NCBI RefSeq assembly: GCF_026230105.1
Contig: NC_079478.1
Coordinates: 9,811,653-9,875,652 of the forward strand
From: Diorhabda sublineata
Lineage: Eukaryota > Arthropoda > Insecta > Coleoptera > Chrysomelidae
Length of the DNA: 64,000 nt
Direction of reading: 5' to 3'
The notes under the pieces are model-generated. The model did no database searches and was not told the origin of the DNA. It worked only from the letters and a program-made list of their open reading frames with translations. A program made the translations under genes and the position numbers. Each line of letters opens with the position of its first letter. Position 1 is the first letter of the stretch. Below are positions 1 through 11,785 of this stretch, one piece after another.

Positions 1-1400
1 TATGTTTGTTTCTGATAACTTTATGTACAATATGTGCCACTGCACATACCTGTACACACTGTTAACAATTATCTGATAAAAGAAAGTAGATATGCAAGTT
101 GAAGTATTTTGCCGTACATCTAAGGCGCTCTGGGCAACAATCAACGAGGTCAGCGATGTTGCCGATACTTACAGATTAAGTCCTAAAACGAGAGCTCAGT
201 TTTATTACATAAGTATATAATTATTAGAGGAAGTATGTTTTACAATAATCATCAAAAACAACTAACAGTAGATAATGTTCACCGTCTTCATTTTATCTTG
301 TTGTTTCCTTACAAGGTCATCTTTAGTGAACAATTGTCGGTCAATTCTAGTGAACTACCGGTATCTGATAGTTTTATTTTAATAGCAAAACGTTCTTTCA
401 CAGAGATACTGTAATTTTCTTATTTATCATTCCTTCTCCGTGTACTTTCTCAGAAAGTAGTATTTTATTATTAAAATGATTCATAGTGGATCTCATTGAC
501 CTCTATACTTTTATTATATATATTTTGTATTGCATTTTCCGTAAATTTTATTTTTAAAACGATTTACATTACATGATGATATAGTTGGTATCTACTTCAA
601 TTGCAGTTTTGAAAATATCATATTTTTGAACCTATTTTATCAATTTTATATCACGATTATGTTATCAGAAATTGCTAGGTACCGCTTTAAACATTTTCTC
701 TTCTTGTAATACTATTCAGTTTACTTTGGCCAGACAGCAGATGTTATGCAACTCTCAATACAAATATTTGATTAACTTATTCTACATATGTTCAAAGCAT
801 ACAGATATAATACCAAAATTTGTCAAATGTCATTGATAGAATGACAATTAACTATGGTTTAATAGGCTGATAAGAAAATCATCCGATACCTTCCTATTGT
901 TAAAGTCAGAGGAGTACCAAAGTACTATTGATAAATAATAAAATACATGGTAAAATTCATCAAATAACAAAATTATTTTACTCAAACATCTATGAAAATT
1001 TTGACATTTTGTTATGTATTAACAGAAAATTTCATATTTTCTTAATATTTGTCATGATACTGGTCTTTTTATCGAATTCACTTCATGAATTAAAGTTGAA
1101 AATCATTTGGGTAAATTAAAACTTGAATGGAAACCGTCTCTTGAATAATTTCTGTTACTCCACTGGTGTATCGGGCTTTGTCGGAATTCCAGTTAACCTA
1201 GTTTGGAACCTATCTTCAGGTCGGTACACTGGCAAATGTCAATCACCTATTAAAAAATATCAACATTCTACAGAAATTCTGGGTTAATTGACAAAGAATG
1301 AATATTAAATTAGTTAATGATGTTTAAGAAGCGTTTTAATTGATATTAAGTCCGGAGTGTTCTTTTTCAAATGGTTTAAAATGAATCGAAGGAAAAGAAA
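1..1400. other. Upstream sequence without a recognised gene
   Basis: AT-rich. The one stretch that stands out is about 92-220, richer in GC than its surroundings, with a 42-residue reading frame (starting MQVEVFCRTSKALWATINEV) that could be part of an exon of a gene to the left. It has no recognised family and possible splice signals are ambiguous. A 63-residue frame at 928-1119 is hydrophobic and of biased composition and looks like chance. No core promoter for the S1P gene could be assigned with confidence. Confidence 0.4.
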
Positions 1401-1415
1401 GTGGAAAACTTTAAA

Positions 1416-4400
1416 ATGAAGATAATAACGTTCACCCTTCATATAATTCTCATATATTTATTTTCGAATCACACAATTTCATCAGAGTATCTAAATAGAA
1501 ATTATAATGAGACGGCAACAGAAGATTTTATAGAATCACCTTTATGCTGCAACTTAACAACAGAAAGAGTAAGTATATTTAATTCTAGAACTGTTGGTCC
1601 ATACTTATACATGTGTTTTGAATTGGATATAGAGCTTATATTCATATAAAAAACTAGTGATCTCATAAATTGTTTCTAGTAATATCTACAATTAGCGTCA
1701 CTATTTGTGTAATGCTCATATTTTCTTAGTTTCAAGGTAATCAATAAAGCTGAAAAATTTATCAGCAATAATCCTCATCCACAAGGTTTTACCAATTTTT
1801 AAATTAAATAACGTCTGTACGTATTATCAATACAGAATATGATAGGTACTCATAAAATAAATATTTTCCCTCTTATCTTTTATTTACATAAGACAAAAAT
1901 AATTACACATTACACTATTTATAATTTCATTTATTTGTGAACTATTATTCATACATTTTTATGACTTATTTAGAACCATACTTCAGTTATAAGTTTAAAT
2001 ATGTTATTTTAACTAGCATTTAATATATTGAATGCTTATATAGTTTAAACTATTTTATAAACAAATTATATTTGTAATTTAGTACATACTGAACAAAAGT
2101 GATTGAAATGAAAAAGATACTAATCAAAAAACACACAAAAGCACTCTGCAAAATTGGATAAAACAGTGCCCAATATGTCGTTTCGCTCTGTAAAAATATT
2201 ATGGCACTTGTTACCTCCTTTCACATCATTTAGTTGAGCTCTGACTATAAATTTTTCACTATCAATAGAATCAGAATTGTGCTTTTCCATAAATAACAAT
2301 GTATCTGGATTAATCCACTTTGGTTGTGTAACTACTCTTCCTGATTTGAATGAATTTTGATCATGAAGAACAAGTGGTATATTTTCTGTGTTTATATCCA
2401 TTACTAACTTATAGAAATATCACTGACAAAACTACACATTACAGTTGTTGCTACAAAAACAAAAACACCTTTGACTATTCATTGTGTAAGGTTAAAGATT
2501 AACCATAGTAATAAAAAGATTATTTAATTGACACAATTACTCATTATGTACACCAGTGCTGGATCATTTTCTATATTATGATATACTATGATTGTACCTC
2601 TCAAGAATATTCAATAATGTTTACATGTTTTTCATTATCAGGTTTGGAACTATTTTTAGCCCATTTGTCCGACTGTCTGAAAAGGAAGAAATTTTAGGAA
2701 TTATTAGGAAAAAATCAATCAAACTATCCAAAATGTGATTTTTCCCTTCCAAAACTTTTTTTCTTTTATGCGAAGGTTTTTTTCCTCTTCCTAAATTTTT
2801 TTCTCTTTTGGCGCTGTTTCAAATCCTATTTTCGATATGATTTATTTACATGTAACTTTTTTGCTTTCATGTCTGAAGGCATGGGTTCAAATCCTGTTAT
2901 TAATATAAAAAATTTTTGTTAATATTTACTAATTGCTAATGTTAATGTGCTGTAGTCTTTTGCACGGAGAAAGCATAAGAAAAATCTTCCCTCCATTATT
3001 TAGACTTGTTCTATGTATCAATACAGGCTTTATTCAACCAAGGGTGTTTCATACAAGTTAGGTTTTATCTATGCTTTGTTGAGATGCTTTCAGGATGGCC
3101 ACAATTAGTTTCATCTCCTTTATTACAGCTTGTTTGTTAATACGATTATATGAAATATGTATCTGTTTTTATTTTCAGGTGGCAGTCAATTACTCATCAA
3201 AAATAGTTGAAAATGAGTACATAGTGATGTTCAATGCTTATTACAAAAGTAACACAAGAGAAAATTACATCAATACAGCATTAAATTCATCGGGAATACA
3301 AAAGTGGAAGATCCTTAGCAGAGAAAATCCAGCTAGTGAATACCCCAGTGATTTCGATGTAGTGATAATAGAAGATAATGATAAACTAGAAGGCTTGAAT
3401 GCTTTGAATGATCATCCAGCAGTTAAGAGAGTTACTGCTCAACGCATGGTCTCTAGAACTCTGAAAATAAGTCCGTTTACAAGAATTGGTAGAACAAATT
3501 TGAATACGAAACCTCAGTTTAGACATACAAACAGGAGGTTATTGAGGGCTATCCCTAGACAGATAACTTCAGTGTTGCAAGCAGATTCCCTTTGGAATAT
3601 GGGCATTACTGGCAAAGGAGTAAAAGTTGCTATATTTGACACTGGTTTATCAAGAAATCATCCTCACTTTAGAAAAATAAAAGAACGCACTAATTGGACC
3701 AATGAAAAGACTTATGATGATGGTCTTGGCCATGGAACTTTTGTTGCTGGAGTAATTGCTTCAAGTAAAGAATGTTTGGGATTTGCCCCTGATGCCGAAC
3801 TGCACATTTTTAGAGTTTTCACCAACAATCAAGTATCTTACACCTCTTGGTTTTTAGATGCTTTCAATTATGCCATTTTAAAGAAGATTAATGTTTTAAA
3901 TTTAAGTATTGGTGGTCCAGACTTTAAGGTAAGTTCCATATTAGACTTGTTTGCCAATTGTTACCCAATACAACCATGTTAAATTTCAATTATTCAATCT
4001 TGACTCTATTTGCTTACTTAGATGTGTGCAAATGCCTATAAAATATATTAAATTTTACTTAAAACTTTTGAGATTCTTTTTTTGATATAAAAATTTTATT
4101 GTGAAATGTTCATTTTTTTTTTAAATGTTGTATCTTAACCTCTGAAATTCATAAAATCTGTAGAAATGGAACTAAATAAAAGTTTAAAGACCCTTCCATG
4201 ATTTCTGATTGAAATTCATTTAAATTTACACTATTCTAGGATCATCCCTTTGTTGACAAAGTTTGGGAATTAACAGCAAATAGAGTGATAATGGTATCTG
4301 CTATTGGTAATGATGGACCTCTTTATGGTACTTTGAACAACCCAGCAGATCAAATGGATGTTATAGGGGTTGGAGGTATCAATTTTGAGGACCAAATTGC

Positions 4401-7400
4401 CAAATTTTCTTCAAGAGGTATGACAACATGGGAATTACCACAAGGTATGTTAACAATAATTTAAATTTAGTTACTTTAATCTTCAATGCCAATGTTTTTA
4501 GTTTAGATTTCACTAATTTTTGTCTTCAAAAATAATAGATCACATATTTTTTTCATTCTAACTATTCTATGAACTACTCAGTTCTCAAATATGCCTCTTT
4601 ATGTAAATCATAATTGAATGAGAAATGACTTGTCTGAATATTTTCAATATTTAAGTTGATTAGCTTTGATCTGTTCCAGAGTGTTCTGGTTCCTGGCATT
4701 AATGATCAATAAGAATTTAAAAAGGCAATTGTGGACTTTCTTTTCTCCCTAATTGTTAATTTAAGTGAATAGAACTAACATTTACACCAGAATGGAAGCA
4801 GTGAAAATGCTAGAATTTATCTTTCTTTATATTTTTTATGGTTTTTGTAATAGGTTATGGTCGAGTTAAACCAGATATAGTAACTTATGGTTCAGCTGTT
4901 AAAGGCTCTCACATCAAAGGTGGCTGTCGATCATTATCTGGAACTAGTGTAGCTTCACCAGTAGTAGCTGGAGCTGTTGTTCTGTTGACTAGCGCAGTTT
5001 TACATCGTGGTGATGTTATCAATCCAGCAAGTGTCAAACAAGCTCTTATGGCTTCTGCCAGAAGATTACCTGGTGTTAATATGTTTGAACAGGGTCATGG
5101 GAAGCTGAATTTAATGAAAGCTTATCATATATTGAACAGTTACACCCCTCAAGTGAGTATATTAATTTCATTTTGATTACTTTTGTAGATAAGCAGCATA
5201 ATTTTAAATAAGAACTTGTTATTTGTGAAACAATAACTGCTTATTATTTATATCAAAACTCTGATTATTCTCACTTGTGACTTCATAATTCAGTTCAATG
5301 CATTCAGTCTCATAAGTGAAACTTAAATGAGTTTTTACCAGCTTGAGACCGTGTGCTTTAGTGAGTTTTGCAGATTGAAAGTGAGGTTGAGGACATTATG
5401 TTGTCAGATCTTGTTATCAAAATAAGCAAGTAAGTACACAATATTAAAATTACTGCAAACAGTTATTGATGTTAATAAGATAATAATATATAAAAGTATA
5501 GAGTTTGAAGACATGGATTTTTTAGGAAGGAAGTTTAGGAAGTAGAAGGAACATAGAAAGAAGATTTACACTATCCAACACAAAATACTGACAAAGTACT
5601 TGGAACTTTTGGTTCACATGTGATGATTTACTGATCAGTTTAGTTTAGTAAATTTGTATTACCTTATTGTTGACTTTGGATATGATTAAATGTCCATTCT
5701 CTAAACATGACATAATAATTATTTATATATAACAGACCAGAAATGAATAATGTATAAGTGAACATAATAAGTTTTTTTTAATGCATTGACATGTTCTAAG
5801 TATCAACTTACTATTTATTTTTTTCTACATCTAAATATACTGTGCTCATACAATACAAAATAATCGTATGTATGTACTTAAGAGTGTCATGTACATGTGA
5901 GTAATAATAAAAAGAGACAGCGGGGAGTAGAGTATACTAGAGTCCACAACGACTACTAAAGTCATGTTTTCTGAATTGGAGAACGAAAATGGACCAGTGA
6001 GCGAGCAGAGCGTGTGGCGCAGCCGTATAATCATCCAGCCCTACCGGCTCACCAGCCTTGTGACAGAAGTCAAGAAGGCCAGACTCAAATGGCTAGGCCA
6101 CTTAGAATGTGTGTCTGAGGAGCGGGTGGTGCGCAAAGCATACCGGTAGAAGCCCGACGATCGACTGCTGGGCAACCGCGTAAACGAAGGCCGGATGATG
6201 TCAAAGAGGATCTTCGGGAGCTAGGTGTGAGGGGGTTGGACCGTGATGATTCAAGGAATGTGGTGGCCAAGGCTCTTTGAGGGTCGAAGTGCCAGTGGTA
6301 GTAGTAGTTTATTTTCCTCAGGTGTAATAGATGTAACCGCTAGTGCTGTAGAGTGTCAGTTGCTTAAATTTTAATATTTTGAGGAATAGTTCTTTAAATT
6401 AAACGAGTACATTCTAATAACTACACTATATTTTTCTTCCTAACTAACAAAATAAATATTGATTGTCCATAATTATTTTCATATATCTAGTCGAGTTTTC
6501 CATTTTTATCTTGTATTGATGTTTTGAATTGCAACAACTAACTCTGTATTAAGGTTGTGTTGGTACTTTCAGATACAGATATGTAGTAGTTCTGTACTAG
6601 TTGGCAAACCACTATAAGATATGTTGATACTTGGGTCAAAATCTGAAAACAAATGGCTTTGATATAAAAACACAATCAAATAATCATTAAGATTGAAGTA
6701 TTCAGAGTTGTGAAGAAAACGGATCAAAATATCAGGATCTGCTTAATTGTATGAATCTAAAGAGAACTTTCAAGTATTCATTATTTGATTTCATAATTTA
6801 AATAGAAGCCAACGACTAAGTAGCTTCACACAAATGGTACAATGATAACAATTATCATTAGACCCATAAAAATTTCTTTGTATAGCGTTTTGATAAAATT
6901 TCTGACTTTTTGTGACTTCATTATTTGAAATCGATAGCTATAGTAAAACACTGTACTAAAATTATGAAATATTCAATCTAAATTATTTTGTAAAGTGTAA
7001 GATGATACATTTTTATTCGTCCCTGTGATATGTTTCTACTGTCATAATGGCATGAAACCAAATTATTAATTTCAACGTTTCTTAGATCGTCACAAAAATT
7101 AATGATGTCAACATTTCTAGGCCAGTCTCAGTCCCAGCTATATCGATCTCAGCGAATGCCCTTATATGTGGCCTTATTGCACTCAACCTCTTTATCACAC
7201 TTCAATACCAGTTATAGTAAACGTTACTATCTTAAACGGCTTAGGAGTTTCCGGTCGCATTGTAAATAAACCACAATGGCATCCTTATACTCCTCAGCAA
7301 GGTCATTTGCTGGAAGTAGCGATTACTTACTCGGAAATACTGTGGCCTTGGTCTGGATGGATGGCTGTACATTTGTCTGTTTCTAAAGAAGGATCTGCAT

Positions 7401-10400
7401 ATGAGGGATTTGCACAAGGTCATGTGATTGTTACAGTCGAATCACCGCCAGGAAACGGCGAATCAGAAACTAGACAAAGTATAGTTAAATTACCTATTAG
7501 GTATTATTATTAAATGATAACACATCATATATCCTATCATGTTTTTTATTGTTCTAGAGCGAAAATTATTCCTGTACCGCCTCGCCATAAAAGAGTACTT
7601 TGGGATCAGTATCATAATTTAAGGTATCCTCCAGGTTATTTTCCTAGAGATAACCTCAAAGTGAAAAACGATCCATTAGATTGGAATGGCGATCATATTC
7701 ATACGAATTTCAAGGATATGTATCAAAATTTAAGAAATACTGGGTATTATGTAGAAGTTTTAGGTAGGTTTGAAATTTTCTTCAATATAGTGTAGTATAT
7801 ACAGTGTAAACGATACTACTCTATAGTGATTTATGATTATTAATATTCTAGGGGAATATATTGGGTTGAGATTAAACTTTTATATAACTAGTCTTCCATT
7901 GTAGAAAGTCCACTGCGTCTGTTTGTTCTAGATAAAGTAACAAGCTACCGAACAAATATTTATGCGCTTTCCTCCAATATAGATAATGAAGGTGTAGGGA
8001 TATTATCAATAGGCGTCTAGGAGCTTTTGTCAAATCAATATTTATACCTACCTTTTAAGGGTACATTATTATACTCAATCTATTTTTTAAAGAATGGGGT
8101 AACTGTAAAATTATTTTGACCGCTATAGTATGAATCTATCAGTTTGTTACCTTAAGCGTTCGATCCTCATTGTTATAAACATTTTACACCGTATTCGTAT
8201 AATTTAAATGATTATTTTTAGAGTCGTAGTGGAATTAATAAATTCAAGAACGTTTCTCACACTACTGACGGGGTTCCCTTGATGCTATAATGCTGGTCAT
8301 CACTTAGCGAAAATCTTTACAACTTATCCTGATCCTCATACAAAATAACTTCAGTATCATAGAATCGTTTAAAAGTATAGGTAAACAAAAAAATTACACC
8401 AAAAATTGATGCATTGTAATTCCTAAATAAAACCGGTTACAGAATCGAATAATATTGAGAAAATGATGAATGTAAATACGCAATTTGAATTATTTTTTCT
8501 ATAATTATCAGGTAGGTACTTTTAGGAGAGTTTCTGGTGCCTAGACAGCAGTTAGTTGTGAGCTGTTCAAAGTCAAATTATTCTTAAATAAGAGTTTTGT
8601 GAACAATAAAGTATGTGGCAACCGTGACTTCAAGATCAACTATCAACAAGTAGATTGCAGATTCGGTAAATGTCCTACTAGAGCCTAGCATATAGAAAGA
8701 CAAGACAGTTGGAACGCCAACATCTATCAACAGATGCTCAAAAAGTGATTTTAAATTTTTTCAACTGTCCTTGTAGTTGAGTAATGTCTAGAAGAGATAC
8801 TATCTAGGAAACAATGTTTTTAACAAATGACAAATAACTCGTACAAGTTAATGATAAATAGAAATTAACATTTTTAGGCGCCCCTTTTACTTGTTTCGAC
8901 GCATCTCATTATGGTACTCTCTTAATCGTCGATCCTGAAGAAGAATTTTTTCCTGAAGAGATAATGAAATTAAAACGGGACGTAGATACAGGTCTTTCGG
9001 TTATAGTTTTTGCAGATTGGTATAATGTCACTGTAATGAAGAAAGTAAAATTTTATGATGAAAATACTAGACAGTGGTGGATGCCGGACACGGGTAAGGC
9101 ACATAATGGGAGATAAGAATTATAATTCTCCACATCAGTTTAGGGTATTCATTAGACTTAAATCGTAGGGTGTGTGAAATATTAATATTCATCGACTCAT
9201 ATATATTAACTGTTATTTACATTTTACATATCAATTTGAGGGTAAAATATAATTAATTATTATTATTGTAGATTGTGCGTTGCTACAATTCTTTGAAATA
9301 CATTATCAAATACTTAAGACTGCTATTTGCATGATACTCTATTTTTCTTATGACACAGTTTCATAATTAAGTTATCCCATTATCCCCTAAATTACTAGTT
9401 ATTCATTTTATTTATAGGTGGTTCCAATGTGCCTGCTCTTAACGAATTATTGTCATTGTGGGATATCCAATTAGGAGATAGAGTTTTCGAAGGAAAATTT
9501 TCGTTAAATAACCATGATGTATATTACGCTTCTGGTACTAGCATTAGAACATTTCCTAAGGAAGGGGTGGTAATAGCCAGAGAATTGTCCGACCAGGGAA
9601 GTGAGGTAAGATATATAGTTTCAGTAACATGCTTTTGAAATTAATTAAAAAGGAAATTTGATATTTCTTATCTTATTTGTTGTTAGTTTTTCTACACGAA
9701 TATTTTAATTAAAAAAAATCTTAATATTATTCGCCCCTTTTCGTATATTTTTTTATTTTGATTTTATAGATATTAGGCGAGTCTGACACAACCAAAAACA
9801 CGGTACAGATTCTAGGTTTAATTCAGACTAAATCGACAGATAAAAAGAGCGGTAGAATAGTCGTTTATGGCGATTCAAATTGTATAGATTCAAGTCATTT
9901 GGATACGGCCTGTTATTGGATGTTAGATGCAATGTTAGAATATACGGCAACCTCACATATGCCTTCTGTGTTCAAAGATAACCAATTGTTAGATTGGGAG
10001 GATTTAGCTGATATTGGAGTTCCTCATCGAATGGAAGGAAACCGATTGTACAGGTAAATGTCTAGGTTAAGTGTCTAAAAAGATTACAAAAGTCTGCGAT
10101 CATGAAAAAAACTATAATATAACGATGATACAATTTAATATCGAGCATTAATTTACCTTTCCAATGGTACTATGATTGTCAAAATTCACAAGTATTTTCA
10201 CTCGCCCCTAGTAATTATTTCACAAGAGAGGGAAAACGTAACACCTAAAAAGATCCGACTATCACGAATTTTATTTTATTGTGGAAAAAGTATGTTTTTG
10301 TTTTATGATCAATTATTTTGACATAATAATTTCCCATTTAAATTTAAAAGCATTGCACAAATGTAATCCAGACATGGATATAATGTTTTCTGTGTAAATT

Positions 10401-11785
10401 AACTCACCCCTGGTGCGACCCATTGTGATCTATTAGTTAGTTGAAGAATATAAAAGCGTTCCTTATTTTTACCCTCCATTAACGTATCCTCTAGGATTAC
10501 CATATATCCGTCTTATATTAATGTGACTATGAAGTATTATAAATTTAGCTACTTAAATTTAAGGTTTATTGTATTCATTAAAGTTTATGGTATACGATCT
10601 TAATGCCTGCAGACGCCCAATTAATTGGGACCCTTTTCTTTGGAGAAGTGCAAGCCTGTGGAATCAGCTACCAAGGCAAGTCTTCACCGTATACTACACT
10701 CTAGAGATGTTTAAGATCAATATCCACATCTCCACATGGCAGGCACCACTCTAACAACTTGAGTGTAATAGGTTTTGCCCTCTTGTTCTGGCTTTTTTTA
10801 TAAAAAAGATGTTTTCAAACCATCATGCTATTTGAAATCACAGATTACCTATATTTAGTTGGTTCACCACAATGTTATTTGTTCTGATCAAATTAGCATC
10901 ATTTAGAGGTATAAATTTACTAATTTCACATACTCTACAGAATATTGGCAGATATGAATTTTATTGAATTTCATGTTTTAGATACTCAAACGTTTTAGAA
11001 AAAGTTCTGGGAGAGGCTCAAGCTCGACCAATACCACCATGTCCACATTTGATATATACTCAACCAGTACCATTGAATGTATCGGCACCCGGCAATCTTT
11101 ATCAATCTCAAAAATTGCTATCATTAATAGAAGACGTTAACGTTGTTCTACCAATAGATAACAATATTAAAGGTAAGAAAACTATATAAAACTGTATAGT
11201 TTAGTAGGTTTTTAACAGAAGTACATAGATGATAATATTGTGTTTTGTTTAAGCCGAAATGCATGTTTATTGATTTATTATGACAGATTTCCTTACTGTT
11301 TTTAACGACCCTCTCGTTTATCAATCATCATAAAGTCTTAAAAGTAAATGTTTATACATACTTCTCAATCGAATTTAATTTCAGTTTACTCAAAATGATC
11401 TCAACGGCATAATTCAATATATTAAATTAGGACATAGATTTTTTTAAAATGAAATACTTATATGCTTAAAGGCGGATAATTAATATTATATCTGCAATCG
11501 AATATTCCAGGAAACATTCCAACAATTAAAATCAGATTAAATTATTTTTCAGATGCTTCCGGTTTGGATAGCAAAGGAGAATTTTTAGAATGGAGTTGGC
11601 GCAACAAACCGTCGAATGTATCGAATAAAAACGAAAGTTTCGATCTTACCCTCACCCTTCTCGTATTTTTATCTTGTATCGTTATATATTACAGCATAAA
11701 ATGGTACAAACCAAAACCAAAGAAACGAAAGCTGTGCAAAAGATTGTTATCTATCGTTAATTGTAGACGCACTTCAACCGTTTGA
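1416..11785 (+). CDS. MBTPS1: Membrane-bound transcription factor site-1 protease (S1P/SKI-1), complete, 11 exons
   Basis: Exons read by eye at GT-AG junctions: 1416-1568, 3179-3928, 4240-4444, 4854-5152, 7121-7500, 7558-7763, 8878-9093, 9418-9605, 9770-10053, 10982-11172, 11553-11785. All phases match, giving about 1034 residues, close to the usual ~1050 of animal S1P. The ATG at 1416 opens a signal peptide (MKIITFTLHIILIYLF). Next come the propeptide, with self-cleavage-like sites SRTLK (143-147) and RRLL (170-173), and a subtilase domain with Asp205 (FDTG), His236 (GHGTF), oxyanion Asn325 (GNDG) and Ser401 (GTSVASP). Exons 5-10 carry S1P hallmarks such as WPWSGW, KRVLWDQYHNLRYPPGYFPR and FYDENTRQWWMPDTG. 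A membrane helix lies near 989-1006, followed by a basic cytosolic tail. Known role: a Golgi serine protease cleaving SREBP, ATF6 and related precursors in the lumen. An AATAAA at 12460 could serve polyadenylation. Introns 4, 6 and 9 carry transposon scraps. Confidence 0.96.
2120..2401 (-). CDS. Possible small nested gene or exon on the minus strand inside S1P intron 1
   Basis: A 93-residue minus-strand frame begins with ATG (MDINTENIPLVLHDQNSF) and has balanced, protein-like composition with few low-complexity runs, unlike other open frames in the introns here. The first ~65 residues look the most coding-like. A GAG|GTAACA sequence after 'VKG' could be a splice donor, in which case the last ~30 residues would be intron. 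I do not recognise the family. It could also be a retrocopy fragment or chance. Confidence 0.25.
   Translation of the reverse strand: MDINTENIPLVLHDQNSFKSGRVVTQPKWINPDTLLFMEKHNSDSIDSEKFIVRAQLNDVKGGNKCHNIFTERNDILGTVLSNFAECFCVFFD
5900..6312 (+). mobile_element. 5'-truncated non-LTR retrotransposon 3' end in S1P intron 4
   Basis: GC-richer than the surrounding intron. The + strand encodes KKARLKWLGHLE followed by a basic, proline-containing tail in shifted frames. The RLKWLGHLE-type motif is typical of the C-terminus of endonuclease/reverse-transcriptase proteins of RTE/CR1-like LINEs. The segment ends in a (GTA)n-type tail near 6295-6310, as LINE insertions do. It is frameshifted and carries stops, so it is dead. 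The exact clade is not determined. Confidence 0.7.
8500..8770 (+). mobile_element. Possible LTR-retrotransposon scrap in S1P intron 6
   Basis: The stretch holds AACAATAAA followed closely by TGTGGCAACCGTGAC. That pairing resembles the polyadenylation signal and LTR/primer-binding junction of insect Gypsy or BEL elements, whose PBS-proximal sequence is often TGGCGACCGTGAC-like. No gag or pol reading frame follows and no second LTR was found, so it may be a solo or broken LTR end. Confidence 0.3.
10580..10810 (+). mobile_element. LINE (jockey/CR1-like) 3' fragment in S1P intron 9
   Basis: The + strand reads SASLWNQLPRQVF followed by a TLEMFKINIH-like stretch. The order 'R...LWNSLP..VF....L..FK..' is the standard extreme C-terminus of jockey/CR1-type reverse transcriptases. 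The frame stops soon after and is followed by AT-rich sequence. It is a short dead 3' fragment. Confidence 0.55.

Noticed and set aside
1401..1415. Upstream extension of the S1P frame beginning at GTG
   Set aside because: Eukaryotic translation should start at the ATG at 1416, which directly begins the signal peptide.
2880..2900. GGTTCAAATCC-like sequence resembling a tRNA B box
   Set aside because: No A box or cloverleaf around it; not a tRNA or a tRNA-derived SINE that I can support.
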